Positions 1 through 13,336 of a stretch of DNA of 64,000 bases are shown here, in pieces (the stretch's first letter is position 1; the number at the start of each line of letters is the position of its first letter). Made by a program: the position numbers and the translations under genes. Source of the DNA: Opisthocomus hoazin (Eukaryota > Chordata > Aves > Opisthocomiformes > Opisthocomidae); the NCBI RefSeq assembly GCF_030867145.1, contig NC_134433.1, positions 16,899,896-16,963,895 on the forward strand, in the 5' to 3' direction. The notes below the pieces were generated by a model. That model was given only the letters and a program-made list of their open reading frames with translations, made no database searches and was not told the DNA's origin.

Positions 1-3000
1 AGCCTCTGCGTGCCGCGGGCCCAGCAGAACACCAGCCTGGCAGACAGAGGCAGCCACGCTGCGAGGCAGCAGCGCCAGCTCCACGGCCTCGCAGGGAGAC
101 TCCAGCTTCCCCCCGCGCTACCACCAACGCCCGTCACCACAACCACGGCAGCTCTGGAGAAAACGCCGCGCAGCACAAGCCTGGGAAGACCAACTTTGCT
201 GGTCCCGAGAGCCCTGCACAGATCGTAAAGTGCCCGAGAGCCCCCAGACCCGCAGAGGTGTCGGCAGGGAGCTCTGGGTAGGGTTTGCAGAGGAGATCCG
301 ATGGCTGCGATGTCCTCAGCAGCTGCTGCCGCCGTCCTGCGGCACGGCCGTGCGATCGGCCCGCTGCCCGCACGCAGGCACACGGCCGGGGTGGCTGCTC
401 CCGGCGCTCCGCAGCAGCGTGCTGCTGGTGAACCCTCCGGTGCCGCAGAAACCCCTCTGCCAGGGACACGGAGCACCCCGTCCCACCGAGCGGGCACCAG
501 AGCCCACCCTCAGCCCAGCCGAACCTGCATCCCGCGCTGCCAGGCTGGTGGAGGCTTCGCTGGCTTCAGCGCCGACGACAGCAGAGCGCCGCAGCCCCGG
601 TGCCTGCGCGCAGGGCACGCTGCGCAGCGCGGCTTGCGCACGGGCAGTGCCCACATCACCATCTCCAGCCCCGTCCAAGCGCGACGGTGGAAGATTAGCC
701 AGCAGAGACCCCGGGAAGCAGGGCTGGTGGCCAGCCGAGCCGACCCGCAGGCGCTCCAGGCAAGCAGGGCAAGAGTCACAATCCCGCAGCTTTGGGCTGT
801 TGGACAGTAACGACATGAGACTCCTCTGAGCCTGCAGCTTCATCAAAGGGTCGCAGCAGAGCTTTTCTCTTTAAAGGGAAAGAGAAAGGCAAACTAAGGA
901 AATGCTTTTTGAAAAAAAAAATGTGCCACTGCTCTCATGTCACTTGGCTGTAGGGAGCCTTACTTCCATGGCCGGCTTCGTGGGATTTTTCCCTCTGGAC
1001 CGGTCAAGCGGCTGGCGAGCACCACAGCAGTTATTTCTTACTTCTGCAAGCGTAGATCGATCTCCCCACCCAAAGAGGGAAGGTTCATCACCCACGTAAG
1101 TGCCTCGATGCTGAACTGTCAAGAAAATGGCAGATAACCGTTCACCCCAGCCTCACCAACCTTAAGGAGGGAGAGCGCAGCAGACAGCTCAACTGGTGAG
1201 CGTGCGAGCTCCGCTGCCTCGGCCGCGCACCGGCGGGAGGCGAGAGCCAGACGCCAACCCTTAGCCAGCCACGCTGCTGCTGGCAAAACACTGACCAAAA
1301 AGTGACAGCCACTGCCACCACGGCAGCAGCCACACTCCTGTCTGCATCTTCCGCGTTCTGTCCGAGCGCTGCCCTGCGGACTGGTTTTACTTCTCAAAGG
1401 CAAACAAAAAAACGCATGAACTTCAGACCTTTAAAGCTTCTAGAAATAACAACTTTCTGGTACAACCAGTAGAGCACGATGCAAGAAAGTGAAGCAAGCA
1501 CTGGAAAGCTGCACCAGGAGAGGGGTTCAGCCATTTACAGACGACGAAGGCAGCTCTGTGGCTGCAGGCGGACTTATCTCGGTGCATGTTCCTCACCTAC
1601 CTATTTACGCTTCACAGCTGGGAAACCCGCGAGCGCGGCTGCTCAGGCAGAGCAGCGAGCTGCCAGGGGAGCTCGACTGCGATCCCACCGGCAGAACCGC
1701 TCCGGACACGATCCCCCCCCGCTCCCAGCCCCCACCGCGCCGCGCAGATGCGGTGTTATCACACTCCCTTCCTCTTCTTAACCTTGTAGCGGCGATCAGA
1801 TTTCTCTTGCACAATACTCCTCCGACTCTCCCCCCGAAGCCTGTTACAACTGCCAGCAACCCAGCCCTTCCCAAACCCAGCGAACCTCCAAGGCCGGGCG
1901 ACAGAGAGCGACAGCAGATCCCGAGATCAGGCATCGGTCTCCCGACCTCGTTACGGGCGCGCAGCTCCACTGCCTCCACAGCGGTTTTCCAGTAACACCT
2001 GCACTCTCTGCTTTTTCAACAGCAGACGCGGCTGAAGGCACGGGTGGCCTGGAAGTACAGGGATGGAGGGACCCAGCTAGAGAAAGCAAATCTTTGGGCA
2101 AGGCAAGGTTGAAAAACATCTCATGGCAGCTAGAAGCAGTGCTGAACTTGCACGTGAGAAACTCGATCTAAGGCAGCGACAACTGCAGAAACAGAAATAA
2201 TCCAAGGAACACTGCACACAGTGGCTGTCTCCTGATCTTGTGCTGGCGGGTACGGAAGGTGACTTCCCCCGTAACCGCCCTTTATCAGAAATCATTGCAG
2301 GAACCCCAGCTGGGCACGGTTTCTGTGCGTTTCTGCGCTCAGAAGGACGGAGCGGCCCCAGCAGATTTGTCTGGCTTGGAGGGACAGAGCAGCAGCCTTT
2401 CAGAGGCAGAGGAAATGACCCCCAAGTCCGGGTGGCCGGCACAGCAGCGGGGTGCACTTCCTCGGCGAGAAGCCCGCCCGAGCTGCCCACCACCCAGGGG
2501 TACCAGCAGCTGCCTCCGGAGAACGCAGGGTGCCCAGGATGGGTGCTCCGCCAGCCACACCGGCAGCCCCGGCGCGGAGGCCGACCTTCCTTGGTAGCAA
2601 GCGAGGCCGATGCCAACGCGGCCAGGCTGCCCGCAGCACGGCAGCCCTGCCCGGGAGCCATGCAGCCAGGGGCACCGCCTCAGCCCCGGGCGACCAGACC
2701 AGACCAGAGCCTTCCACCCCCTCCTCCCCGGACCCACGAGGGGCCTGGGCAAGCACCCAGTGCTGAAGCACAGGGAGGATTTTTCCACCCCCCTGCCTCG
2801 CTCGGCAATCATCTTGCGCCCTGAGAGGCCGGGATTACGCAGCACAGGTAACTCTTTAACCCAGCCGCTGGCACCGCGGGCCTGACGGCTGCTTTAAGAA
2901 CGGGTGCGCAGGGGGAGGGGGAGGCTTTCAGCACCGCGCTCCCCACTCTTGAACCGCGTCCAGCCCGCTCCGGCACCAAACACCCATGAACTTTGCTTTA

Positions 3001-3652
3001 GGTGGCGAACTTCAGAAATTCGCCTCGCCACCCGAAAGGCAGGGGAGGGAGGAAGTGGCGGGTCACCCGCTCGGCGGACACGAGCGCCTCGGGACGAAGG
3101 CCAGCCGCAAGCCACGCCGCGCTCACCCTTGTTTCTTCTCTGTTAAAGACGAGAGAAACAGGCTGAGCCCGAGACGAGCGCTCAGCACCGTAACGTCTTG
3201 AAGGTACAACGCACCACACGCCGCAAAACCCAGCGCCGGGGGTCGCCCCGCAGGGTCTGCGCCCACCGCCCCGGCGCTGGGGTCGGGGGCCAGGGGTCGG
3301 GGGCCAAAGGTCGGGGCTGCGCCTGGCCCCCAGCCCCTCGGGCTCCCGTTTAAAGCGAGAGCCGGCACACGAGCGGCTCCAGCGGGAACCGTCCAGCCGA
3401 GGCCTGGCCCAGCCCCCGCCCTTCCCGGTGCAGCCCGCTCCCGGCTTCCCAGCGCCCGGGCGGCCCAGCCCCTCCCGCCGGCCGGAGCCCGGCTGCGCCC
3501 CACGCGAGCGCCGAGGCTGGCGGGGGGCCCCGTGCACCCCCCGCACCCGCCGCCCCCCCGCTCCGCCCCGCCGCCCGCCGGGCCCGGGGAGGCCGCGGGG
3601 CCCCGGAGCGCCGCTCCCCCCCCCCCCCGCGGCGGCGCGGCGCGGCCCGGTG

Positions 3653-3667
3653 TGAAGGTGACCTTCA
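3653..3667 (-). promoter_or_regulatory. ERR-type nuclear-receptor element, palindromic
   Basis: The minus strand reads TGAAGGTCA at 3667-3659, an exact fit to the ERR extended half-site TNAAGGTCA. The plus strand reads TGAAGGTGA at 3653-3661, so the two overlap as a near palindrome. The site is inside the CpG island, about 450 bp into the transcribed side of the probable CLUH exon. The motif match is direct; function is inferred. Confidence 0.35.
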
Positions 3668-4010
3668 GCGGGCCCGGGGCTCGCTGCTCCGCGGGCCGGG
3701 GGGGCCGCACGGGGCGGCCGCTCCCCGCCGCTCGGCCTCACCGGGACCCGGCGCAGCAGCGCGCACCGCGCGTCCCGGCCCCGCTGCGAGCCGCCGCCTC
3801 CCGGGCCCCGGGGCGGGCTGCGCGGGGCCTCCCCGGGCCGCGGCGCGGATCCCCGCACGCCGCGGAGGCCCCGGGCCCGGGAGTACCGGCAGCGCGGCGG
3901 GGCAGGCGGGGTCTCCCCGGGCGGGACGCGCAGCCCGAGGCGGCGGCAGCGCCTCGGGGGGCCCCGCCGCGGCCCCGACTCCCGCTCCCCCGGGCACGGG
4001 GCGGCGGGGT

Positions 4011-4070
4011 GGCACCCCCGCAGCCGGCACCCCCGCGGCCGGCACCCCCGCGGCCGGCACCCCCGCGGCC
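4011..4070. repeat. 15-bp tandem repeat, 4 copies
   Basis: Four head-to-tail copies of a 15-bp unit, GGCACCCCCGCGGCC; the first copy has one change (CAGCC). It lies just downstream, on the minus strand, of the probable CLUH first-exon donor, so it would be in intron 1. Confidence 0.9.
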
Positions 4071-4117
4071 GGCAGCCCGGCCCGCGCCCCCGCCGCAGGC
4101 CCCCGTCCCCCCCTTAC

Positions 4118-4232
4118 CGGGGCGCTGCTGGGCGTCCGGCGGCCTCCTGCCGCGGGGGCCCGGCTCCCGCTGCTCGGCGCCCTGCGCGGCCGGCACGGCG
4201 GCCGGGGCCATCGCGTCCGCTCGAATGACCAT
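4118..4232 (-). CDS. CLUH: Probable first coding exon of CLUH (clustered mitochondria homologue), partial
   Basis: On the minus strand an ATG at 4232 opens a 38-codon stretch starting MVIRADAMAPAAVPAAQ and ending DAQQRP, plus one base, before a good donor (CCCCG|GTAAGG) at 4117. It sits in the middle of a CpG island, as expected of a first exon. The residues are Ala/Pro/Gly/Arg-rich and not diagnostic. The name rests mainly on position: CLUH lies on the minus strand next to CCDC92B in human 17p13.3, as I recall it, and CCDC92B follows here. CLUH is a cytosolic protein that binds mRNAs for nuclear-encoded mitochondrial proteins and is needed for normal mitochondrial distribution. All CLUH domains would be encoded left of the window. 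An in-frame ATG at 4286 would add 18 residues; I chose 4232 because the codons from there look less like pure GC-rich UTR. It could instead be a first exon of another minus-strand gene. Confidence 0.45.
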
Positions 4233-4481
4233 GGGCCGCGCCCGCCCGCCCGCCCGCCGCGAAGGACAGCGCCGCGCCGGCCCCACGTGGTGCCGCGACC
4301 CCGCGCGCCGCTACGGCGCGCCGCCCGGGCCCAACCTCCGCGCGCGGCGGCAGCGCCTTAAAGGGGCCGCGCCGCGCCGCCGGCTCGCTGAGCGGGGGGG
4401 GGGGGGAGGCCGCCGCGTCCGGGACCGCGCTGCGGGGGGGTGGGGGGGAGGCGGGGGGCAGGCGGGGGGCGCAGGCCCCGG

Positions 4482-4490
4482 TGAAGGTCA
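4482..4490 (+). promoter_or_regulatory. ERR half-site TGAAGGTCA upstream of the probable CLUH exon
   Basis: An exact TNAAGGTCA match, 250 bp upstream of the proposed CLUH start codon and inside the CpG island. ERR-alpha controls many nuclear genes for mitochondrial proteins, which would suit CLUH. Only the motif is seen here; binding is inferred. Confidence 0.35.
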
Positions 4491-4650
4491 CGCGCTGCCG
4501 CCGCCGCTCGCTCCCGCCCGGCTGCCCGCGACCTTCCCGAGGGCCGCAAGGTCGCGGCAGGGGGGGTGCAGCGCCCGGCCTGCCCCGGGGGGACCCGCGG
4601 GGCTGCGCGCCCCGTCCCGCCCCGCACGGCCCCGTCGGCTCCCGCTCCCC

Positions 4651-4830
4651 GGCGCGGCGGGGCCCTGGGGGTCCCCGGGGCAGGGAGGCCGTGGAGGTCC
4701 CCAGCGCGTCGGGGCCCTGGGGATCCCCGGGGCAGGGAGGCCGTGGGGGTCCCCGTGGCCGTGGGGGTCCCCGTGGCCGTGGGGGTTCCCGGCGCGGTGG
4801 GGCCGTGGGGGTCCCCGTGGCAGGGGGGCC
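4651..4830. repeat. GC-rich nested tandem repeat, about 18-bp units
   Basis: Repeats of a unit around GGGGGTCCCCGTGGCCGT, with a longer period of about 50 bp in the left half (GGCCCTGGGG... followed by GCAGGGAGGCCGTGG, seen twice). Several units are nearly identical, as expected of recent local duplication. It lies in the upstream flank of the probable CLUH exon. Confidence 0.8.
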
Positions 4831-5199
4831 CAGCACGCACGGACAGAAGCCTCGGGCACCGGCCCTGAGCCGGGGTCCCCAGGGTGGGGGGGCAGGGGGG
4901 ATCGGGGGCCGGGCGGGGAGGGGGTCTCAGACACCCGCGGGTGCGGGGCCGGGGGCTCAGTCCGCTGCGGGTCTCAGTCTCTTCACGGGGAGAAGCCGTC
5001 TCCCGGTGGGCCGTGGCGTGGGGCTCGGCGCGGCACGTGGTGCGTTGGCGCGTTCTGGAGAGCACGCGGTGCAGGAGCCAGGTGGACGCGAGCACGGTCC
5101 CGGCGAGCGACGCGGAGCCCAGCCACCTGCCGAGCCGTGTCGAGCCCGTGGCCCCCGCCCCACCGCAGCGGCTCGCCCCGGCACGAGGCGCGGGCGCTG

Positions 5200-8100
5200 G
5201 TGTCCCTCAGCCGAGCCTTGCAGACTCCTCAAGCCGCGGCTGCTGCGGGGCCGGGGGGGCTGTGCCCGGGGGTGCTTCCCTCCCGTTCCCGCTGCCGGAG
5301 CCCTCCCCGGGTCCCGAGCACCGCTGCGGCCAGGCAGAGGTGATGTCCCCACCGGGGAGGCCTCGGCAGGGCCTGGGACGGCAGCGACCTTCAGCATGAC
5401 CTTGGAACAGCCCAGCAGGCACGGAGGGTGCTCGTCCCTGCGGGGCCGAGGGGCTGCGGCTCAGCTCCCTGCCCGCGTCCCCTGGGGCAGAAAGGGTCTG
5501 GTTCTGACACACAAGGATTTATCTGCGGGATTCCCAGGGCCTGACGGTCCCATTCCTGCGATAACTGCCGTGACGGGAGAGGGGATCTCTGCTGGAAGCC
5601 GCCAGCTCAGGGCAATCTGTCGGAAAGAAGCAGGAGGCATCACCAGCCCCCGTGCAGCACCCGGGGCCCCTCGGGCTTGTGCTGGGCGCTCCCTCACCAC
5701 CCTGTTCCCACCCGAGCGGAGGGAGGGTGAGATGCAGGGATCGGCGATGGTGACAGCACCGATGCCACGCTCCGTGTCCCGCCGGCCCGTCGGGTGCTGC
5801 CGCGGGGAGCTGGGACGGCGGTGTCACTGCAGGGCCAGCCCCCGGCAGCGCTGGCAGAGGGGGGACGGGCAGAAACCCGGCCCTGGGGACCAAAGGGCAG
5901 CTTTAACCGGCGAGGAGACGCGGCACTCTCGTCTCCGCGCTGTCACGGGCCGTGGCGTCCGGCCGGATCCCCCGCGGCCGCTGTGCTCGTCGGTCCCAGG
6001 TTTCTCTCGCTCACGCGGCCCCGGCACGCTGGCGTTGCCGATCTCACCCACAGCGCGAGGCAGCCTGCGGATGCAAGGGAGTTTCCTCTCCCCTCCGGTC
6101 GCCTTCCCCACGGGACTTGGCAGCCGGGCGCCGGCAGTGCAAGAGGGTGACAAGACCAGACGCGCAGCGAGGCGGCTGCAGCGTGACGGCAGCGGGGCCG
6201 GCTCGTCAGGGCTGCCGGGAAGCCAGGGCCGGTGTTCCCGGAGACGGGCACGACGCCGCGGGTTCACTGGGGCAGCTGGAGCCAGCGCACAAGGCTGCAC
6301 AGCAGGACCCCGGAGTGTTCCTCCCGAAAAGGAAAGTCCATCGGGGTGCTGGTGGCCTTCCCGGCAGGAGAGCGAGCCGGGCAGCGCTGGGGGGCTGCCC
6401 CCCGGGAGCTCATCTGGGGAGCTCGTGCACGGAGCCGCGCCGTGCAGAGCGGAGCAGCCCCTGAGCACTGCTGGCTCCAGCTCTCCAGCCGCTTCAGGTG
6501 GGACACGTCTTGCTGCGCCGCTGCCAGCCTTCCTGGGCATGGAGGAGAGACCACCCCTCAGCCCCGCCGCCGCAGCCGCCCCCGCGTCGTGCCCACCGCC
6601 GAGCCCCGCGCCCACCCAAGCCCCGCGCCCACCCGAGCCCCGCGCCCAGCCTCGCCGGCAGCGAGGCCGTTCGCAGAAAGCCTCGGGCTCTGCCCCAGGC
6701 GAAGCGTCCCCACGCAGCCGGGTCGGGCCCGCTGCGGACGGGTCTCTGCGCAGTGCCGCGCCGCGGCCCGGAGGGTCGTGGGCCGAGGGGGGTCGGCAGC
6801 GGCTGCGCTCCTCAGGCCCTCGCAATGGCACGCTGGCAGCGGGGATGGGACGGATGCAGCCGGGAGCACTCAGATCAGCCCCAGCAAACGCTTTCAGAAA
6901 AATATGGCTTTTTAATTAACAGGGTCAAGAGGGAGAACGTCCCGATCGGTCTGCCCGGGGTTAAAATACGCCCGGGGGAGCGGGCACCGAGTCCCCAGGA
7001 CTGGCTCTGCCGCCCGGTGCCGCTGGCTCCAGCACGGGTGCAGCCACAGCGAGGGAAGCGGGTGCATCTCCTCCCCACCCCCGCTGCAAGGCTGCACGAT
7101 TCGAGACATCGCTTTCTCAGAGAGCATTAGGAAAAATAATAATAAAGGAAAGGAGAGGTTAGCAAACCCAACAGAGCAAATCCATGAGCCTCTGCAGAGC
7201 TGCAGAAGGAAGGGGGGTGCAGAGGAGAGGTGCCCGGCTGTTTGTACGCAGAAAGCTCTCAGCACGTGGCGTTTATACACATAAGACATCATTTAACAAC
7301 CGAGCGTTATTGCTATGCATCCATTTCCAGTCTAATTATGAAGCTTCACGAGTCGGCGTTAGGCATCGCTTGGTCCACACACAGCGCGTAGGTGTCAGCG
7401 GTCACGCTCCTCGTCCGCGGGTGTCAGGGACACGGCGCAGCCCGGAGCTGCGTGCGCCCTTTGGGTCCCGCGGAGTCCGGCAGCGCCGACTGAACGCGCC
7501 CACCGGTCCCCGTCACGGCTCGCAGGCCCAGGGCGGACCAGCAGCCCGGGAGCAGGGGTCTGTGAGAGCCCGGCGAGGGGAGGGCAGGCACTGCCCGGGC
7601 TCCCACTGCGGCTGACAGCGGCGTCTGCATTAAAAACCAGCAACGCTGTCCTTCTGTTCTTTTTCTTCCGATCATTTTGATCTATTCAATCCTTTTATAT
7701 AAATACAAAGATTAAAATAATTTATCTGAACATCATCTCTATTACAATCATACAGTGCTTTCCCTTCAAAACAAGTGCATGTATGTGTGTGTATATATAT
7801 ATAAGTGTATATATAGTATCTCTAGAGCTTCCCCCCCCCTCAAGAAAAGCAGCAGTGACCGAAGCAGGTACAGCACGCAGGAGCTGACCCTTCCCACTCC
7901 AAGGCAAGGGCGCCCAGGGAAACGCGCAGGGCTCGCCCCGGCGACTCATTTCCAAGCCCATTGCACTGGGGTGAAGGGGGGAACTGGGGGGCTCCCTCTC
8001 CACCCCTCTGAGAAACGGCCCCGGCCGCGGGCAGCTCTGCCTGCACCCCAAGGGCTGCGGGGCTCAGGGCCTGCCCAGCCGCCCGCGGGCACCGGGAGGA

Positions 8101-9500
8101 GGGGGGACCAACGGGGGTACTGGAAATGAGATCAACTCCTTCAGCAAGCTGCTAATTAGTGGTGCAGAGGAAAGGATCCTGCAGCTCAGACAGGGCTGCT
8201 TCATTTACATACTAGGCACTAAAAATGATGATTGCTAGGAAGGTATTTACAAGAAGAAGGATCACTCCTCTCCCTCCCCTTCTCCGTGCTCCGGTCAGTC
8301 ACGGACCCCATGACCTTATCACGGACCTCACAATACAAACGCACCGTGCTCTGCCCACCAGGATTGTCCGAGGAGGAGGAGGAGGCGGCTGCGCACACCA
8401 CAGCTGCGGGAGCAGCCACGCCGCGCGGAGACGCGTTACTGCCCGCTTCCATGTTAGAGGAGCAGAGACAAGTCCTCGGCAGAACCTCTCCGAACCTGAG
8501 AGAAACAGCAATTTTTGCAGGCCAGACAGTGCCTCACCTGCGTGACACCAGCGGGAACCTCGCTCCCGGGTGCCGCCCGCGCAGCGCAGCACCAACGGCC
8601 CCTCGCTGCCCGGGGGTGGGCAACAGCGGGGCCCCTCGCACCCCTTCCTCAGCCCAGAGCTTGCCTGGAATCACTCTGCAAGGGGGAACCGGTGGGAAGC
8701 ATCCCGCAGCCTCACCGAGAGCCAGACTCAGGGCTTTCCTGCCTTCTGCGGCTGCACCCGGGTGCTCACACCCCAGCTGGGTGCTACCGATGCACCCCAC
8801 GCTGCCCCGGCACCGATGCACCCCATGATGCCTGTGCCTCGATGCACCCCGTGCTGCCCCTGCACCAACGCACCCCATGCTGCCCCTGCACCGGTGCTGC
8901 CCCTGCACCAACGCACCCCATGCCGCCCCTGCACCGGTGCTGCCCTGCACCGAAGACCCCATGCTGCCCCGGCACCGCTGCCCGCCCCGGGAGCGCAGCT
9001 CGGGCACACCCCGCTTCGCAGCTTCGCAGCCAGGGCACCCCGCACCCTGCCCGGCTCTGTGCAGCCTTCGGCGGGGGGTGACAGTCGGGGAGGGCCGGCG
9101 GGAGCTGGCGGGGGCTCTGCCCGGCTCTGCCCTCCCGAGGCAGCAGCTCCGGACATGTCAGCGTTGGCAAAATTTCCCGTTCGGGCTTTGCCTTCGGCCC
9201 CAGGCGCTGCAGAGCTCCGCGGGGCTACGGCCGGGCGACATCTCCCTGGGGACCTGCCAGGCGCGGCTTTGCCAGGCCTCTTCCCCAGCTCAGGGGAGCG
9301 TTAGAGACCACGGTGGCAGCTGGGGAGTGGGGGGCCACCCCTCGAGGGTGCCCTGGGGGGAGCAGGAGGGGTCTTGCCCGCCGAAGCCTGACTATGCACA
9401 TCACAGCCCAAGAAAAGGTGCAAAAGCTGCTAATTTCTGTCCTGCCAGTGCGGCTCGTGTGCTTCAGGGCTTGTTCTTACCGAAGAGCTGGGGAGGGACT
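5200..9500. other. Intergenic stretch between CLUH and CCDC92B
   Basis: No exon, RNA gene or recognisable transposon is seen. At 5397-5405 the minus strand reads CCAAGGTCA, an NR5A/ERR-type half-site. A three-copy 17-bp repeat (built on GAGCCCCGCGCCCACC) is at 6591-6649. From 7620 to 7830 the sequence turns AT-rich and includes a short TGTA/TA microsatellite at about 7785-7815. A GGA triplet run is near 8370. The open frames here are short or GC-driven and share no similarity I recognise. Confidence 0.5.
8786..8985. repeat. Imperfect minisatellite of GCACCCCATGCTGCCCCT-type units
   Basis: The block mixes two short modules, CACCCCATGCTGCCCCTG and CACCGGTGCTGCCCCTG, repeated about eight times with small changes. 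It reads open on both strands because of its composition, giving Ala/Pro/Cys-rich or Gly/Ala-rich nonsense peptides. No function is apparent. Confidence 0.8.
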
Positions 9501-9504
9501 GCTG

Positions 9505-11075
9505 CTGAGAATCTCGTAAAAGCATTTTAATATCGTATATAAATATTGAACTACAAAAATAGACACCTCTGACTGCATGGGCACGCTGCGGGTGAGCTCG
9601 GGCAGGCCAAGCCCGACTGCTCTACAAGGGCGGCATTTTGAAGAGGTTTCAGACTGAACTGGAAGTAAATGGGGTCCGACGGCGGCTGCCCCCCGCCCGC
9701 GCCCGCCATGGCGGTGGCAGGGTGCCATGGGACGTGGCCGGGCGGGGGGCTGGCTGCGGGCAGGGGCCGGGGCTCCCGGCTGGGCATTGCCTCCCTGGAA
9801 GGCCAGAGCCCAGCCCCGGCCAGCAGCCGAACCACGGGGGCAAAACGTGCCCCTCGGCACGGCCCGGAGCTGCGCAGCTCCCGCGGCCGCCCACGCGGCG
9901 AGGCCGTCGCCCTGCCCGGCCGCCGGAGCCTTCCTCTCCCCGCTCCTGCTGCTTCCCAGCACCCAGGGGACGGTCGGACGGCGGCTGCCCCGCTGCTGCC
10001 CTGCCTGGCAGCGCAGGCTGCGTGCCGTGCCGTGCCGTACGGCCACCGCGATGGAGGGACTGGCGGGCCCCACAGTGGCTCGGCCCCATGGGACGCGGCA
10101 AGGGACACGAGTGGAGTGGCTTTTCCAGCCTCTGCTCCTCGTGGAAGCAGAGCCCGGGGCTGGTTTGGCCCCAGCAGGGTTCCTGCGCACGGCCGCTCGC
10201 TGCCCGCAGCGCGTTGCTGCTGTGGCTGCTCCGCCGCCCGCAGCAGACCCCGACCTGGCTGCGGACCTGACCGAGAACCAAAACGCCGGTGCCGAGATAA
10301 GACCCGCCCGGCACAGGGGCCGTGGGTCGCAGCCCGGCTCCCGCGGCACGCGGAGCACGGCTGCGGTGGGCGAGGAGCCGCCCGCGGCGCCCGGCAGCGC
10401 TGGTGCCCACGGCTCAGGCCAGCCGCCCTGTCCGAGCCCGGCGTGTAAACGTAACGAGGGGGAGCCCACGTCCGGCAGCCGAACCGCCGTGCAGGCAGCG
10501 AGGGTGGGGGACATGACTGGCACGGCTGCAGCGTCCCCGCGGAGGGGCATCCCTCCGGCGCCGCGGGACCCGCTGCCACCCCGCTGCCCACATGCCCGAG
10601 GACCTTCCCGGCGATGCCGGGGCTGGAGGCATGGCCGAGCTCACCCCTCTGTGCCCAGCCGTGTGCCGCACAGCCCGTCGCACACCCACCCCCGGCCCCC
10701 CGGCTGGGAAAACACACCCGGCGCCCGCTCCGAGGGGCAGCTGTGGCAGCGAGACCCTCTCACGGCAGAGATGCTCGTTTTCTTTCCTCTCTTTCTCTCT
10801 TTCTTTCCTTGGAGGCTCTGGACAGGCGCTCTGCCGTCCCCCCCGCAGACGCCATGCCGGGGTGCCCGCCCACCCGCGGCGCTGCCGGCAGCACCCGCAG
10901 CTCAGCCCCGGGGTCCTTCCCGGCTGCCTGCGGGCGGGGGGTGCGAGCAGGGCACCCGTCTTCCGTGGCCCCTTCCCCTCGTGGGGACGGGGGAAAGCGG
11001 CCCTGGCCAGCGCCCTGCCGGGTGCCGCCATGCTCAGGCCTTCCCGCCCGCTGGGCAGTGCCGGCCCCTCGATGC
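9505..11075 (-). other. CCDC92B: Probable CCDC92B 3' UTR with ATTAAA signal
   Basis: This lies directly after the CCDC92B stop codon on the minus strand. At 9526-9531 the minus strand reads ATTAAA, an accepted variant polyadenylation signal, inside a short AT-rich tract (9515-9565) that stands out from the GC-rich surroundings, as 3' UTR ends often do. A 3' UTR of about 1.5 kb would follow. No better signal is seen between it and the stop codon. The end point is a guess; the AT-rich pockets at 6.9 and 7.7 kb could serve as more distal ends. Confidence 0.35.
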
Positions 11076-12868
<1,793 letters not shown>

Positions 12869-13336
12869 CATCCACCCCACCATCCACCCCACCACCCATC
12901 CACCCCACCATCCATCCATCCCATCATCCATCCACCCCACCATCCATCCACCCCACCATCCATCCACCCCACCATCCATCCATCCCACCATCCATCCACC
13001 CCACCATCCATCCATCCCACCATCCATCCATCCCACCATCCATCCACCCCACCATCCATCCACCCCACCATCCATCCATCCCACCATCCATCCATCCCAT
13101 CATCCATCCACCCCACCATCCATCCACCCCACCATCCATCCACCCCACCATCCATCCATCCCATCATCCATCCACCCCACCATCCATCCACCCCACCATC
13201 CATCCATCCCACCATCCATCCATCCCACCATCCATCCACCCCATCATCCATCCACCCCATCATCCATCCACTCCACCATCCATCCACCCCATCATCCCAC
13301 CATCCCCTCGTCCCTCCCTCCCTCCCTCCCTCCATT
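12869..13336. repeat. 16-bp minisatellite (CCATCCATCCACCCCA type), about 27 copies
   Basis: A long array of 16-bp units with two alternating variants (CACCCC or CATCCC; ACC or ATC), ending in a (TCCC)n run at about 13312-13335. A 16-bp unit cycles through all three frames every 48 bp, so long open frames appear on both strands (minus strand rich in Trp-Met-Asp-Gly, plus strand in His-Pro-Ser-Ile). They are not genes. The array lies in the CCDC92B intron between its last two coding exons. Confidence 0.95.

Larger units (their letters stand above)
1..4117 (-). other. Probable CLUH intron 1, 5' part; no exon seen
   Basis: If the exon at 4118-4232 is the first coding exon of CLUH, this left edge is its first intron. 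I looked on both strands for the conserved N-terminal CLUH sequence that should follow and for exon-like blocks with splice sites, and found none, so the second exon must lie left of the window. The first 3 kb is moderately GC-rich, with only short chance open frames; the last kilobase belongs to a CpG island. The intron assignment depends on the exon call. Confidence 0.4.
3200..5200. promoter_or_regulatory. CpG island over the probable CLUH first exon
   Basis: This stretch is extremely CpG-dense, with long runs of C and G, repeated GGCGG/CCGCC boxes and almost no A or T. It encloses the candidate first coding exon on the minus strand, so transcription would start near or above 4300 and run leftwards. 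A CACGTG E-box lies at about 4285-4290, just outside the exon. Island edges are judged by eye. Confidence 0.6.

Noticed and set aside
3532-6919. Very long open frames of 600-800 codons on the plus strand
   Set aside because: They run through CpG-island sequence with almost no A/T, where stop codons are rare. The peptides are Pro/Arg/Gly/Ala low complexity, with equally long frames on the other strand.
7130-7150. AATAAA on the plus strand as the end of a plus-strand gene
   Set aside because: No plus-strand coding exon is found to its left; an isolated AATAAA in an AT-rich pocket is expected by chance.
12869-13336. Trp/Met/Asp/Gly or His/Pro-rich proteins, or a CRISPR-like array
   Set aside because: The units are contiguous with no spacers, and the host is a vertebrate; it is a simple minisatellite.
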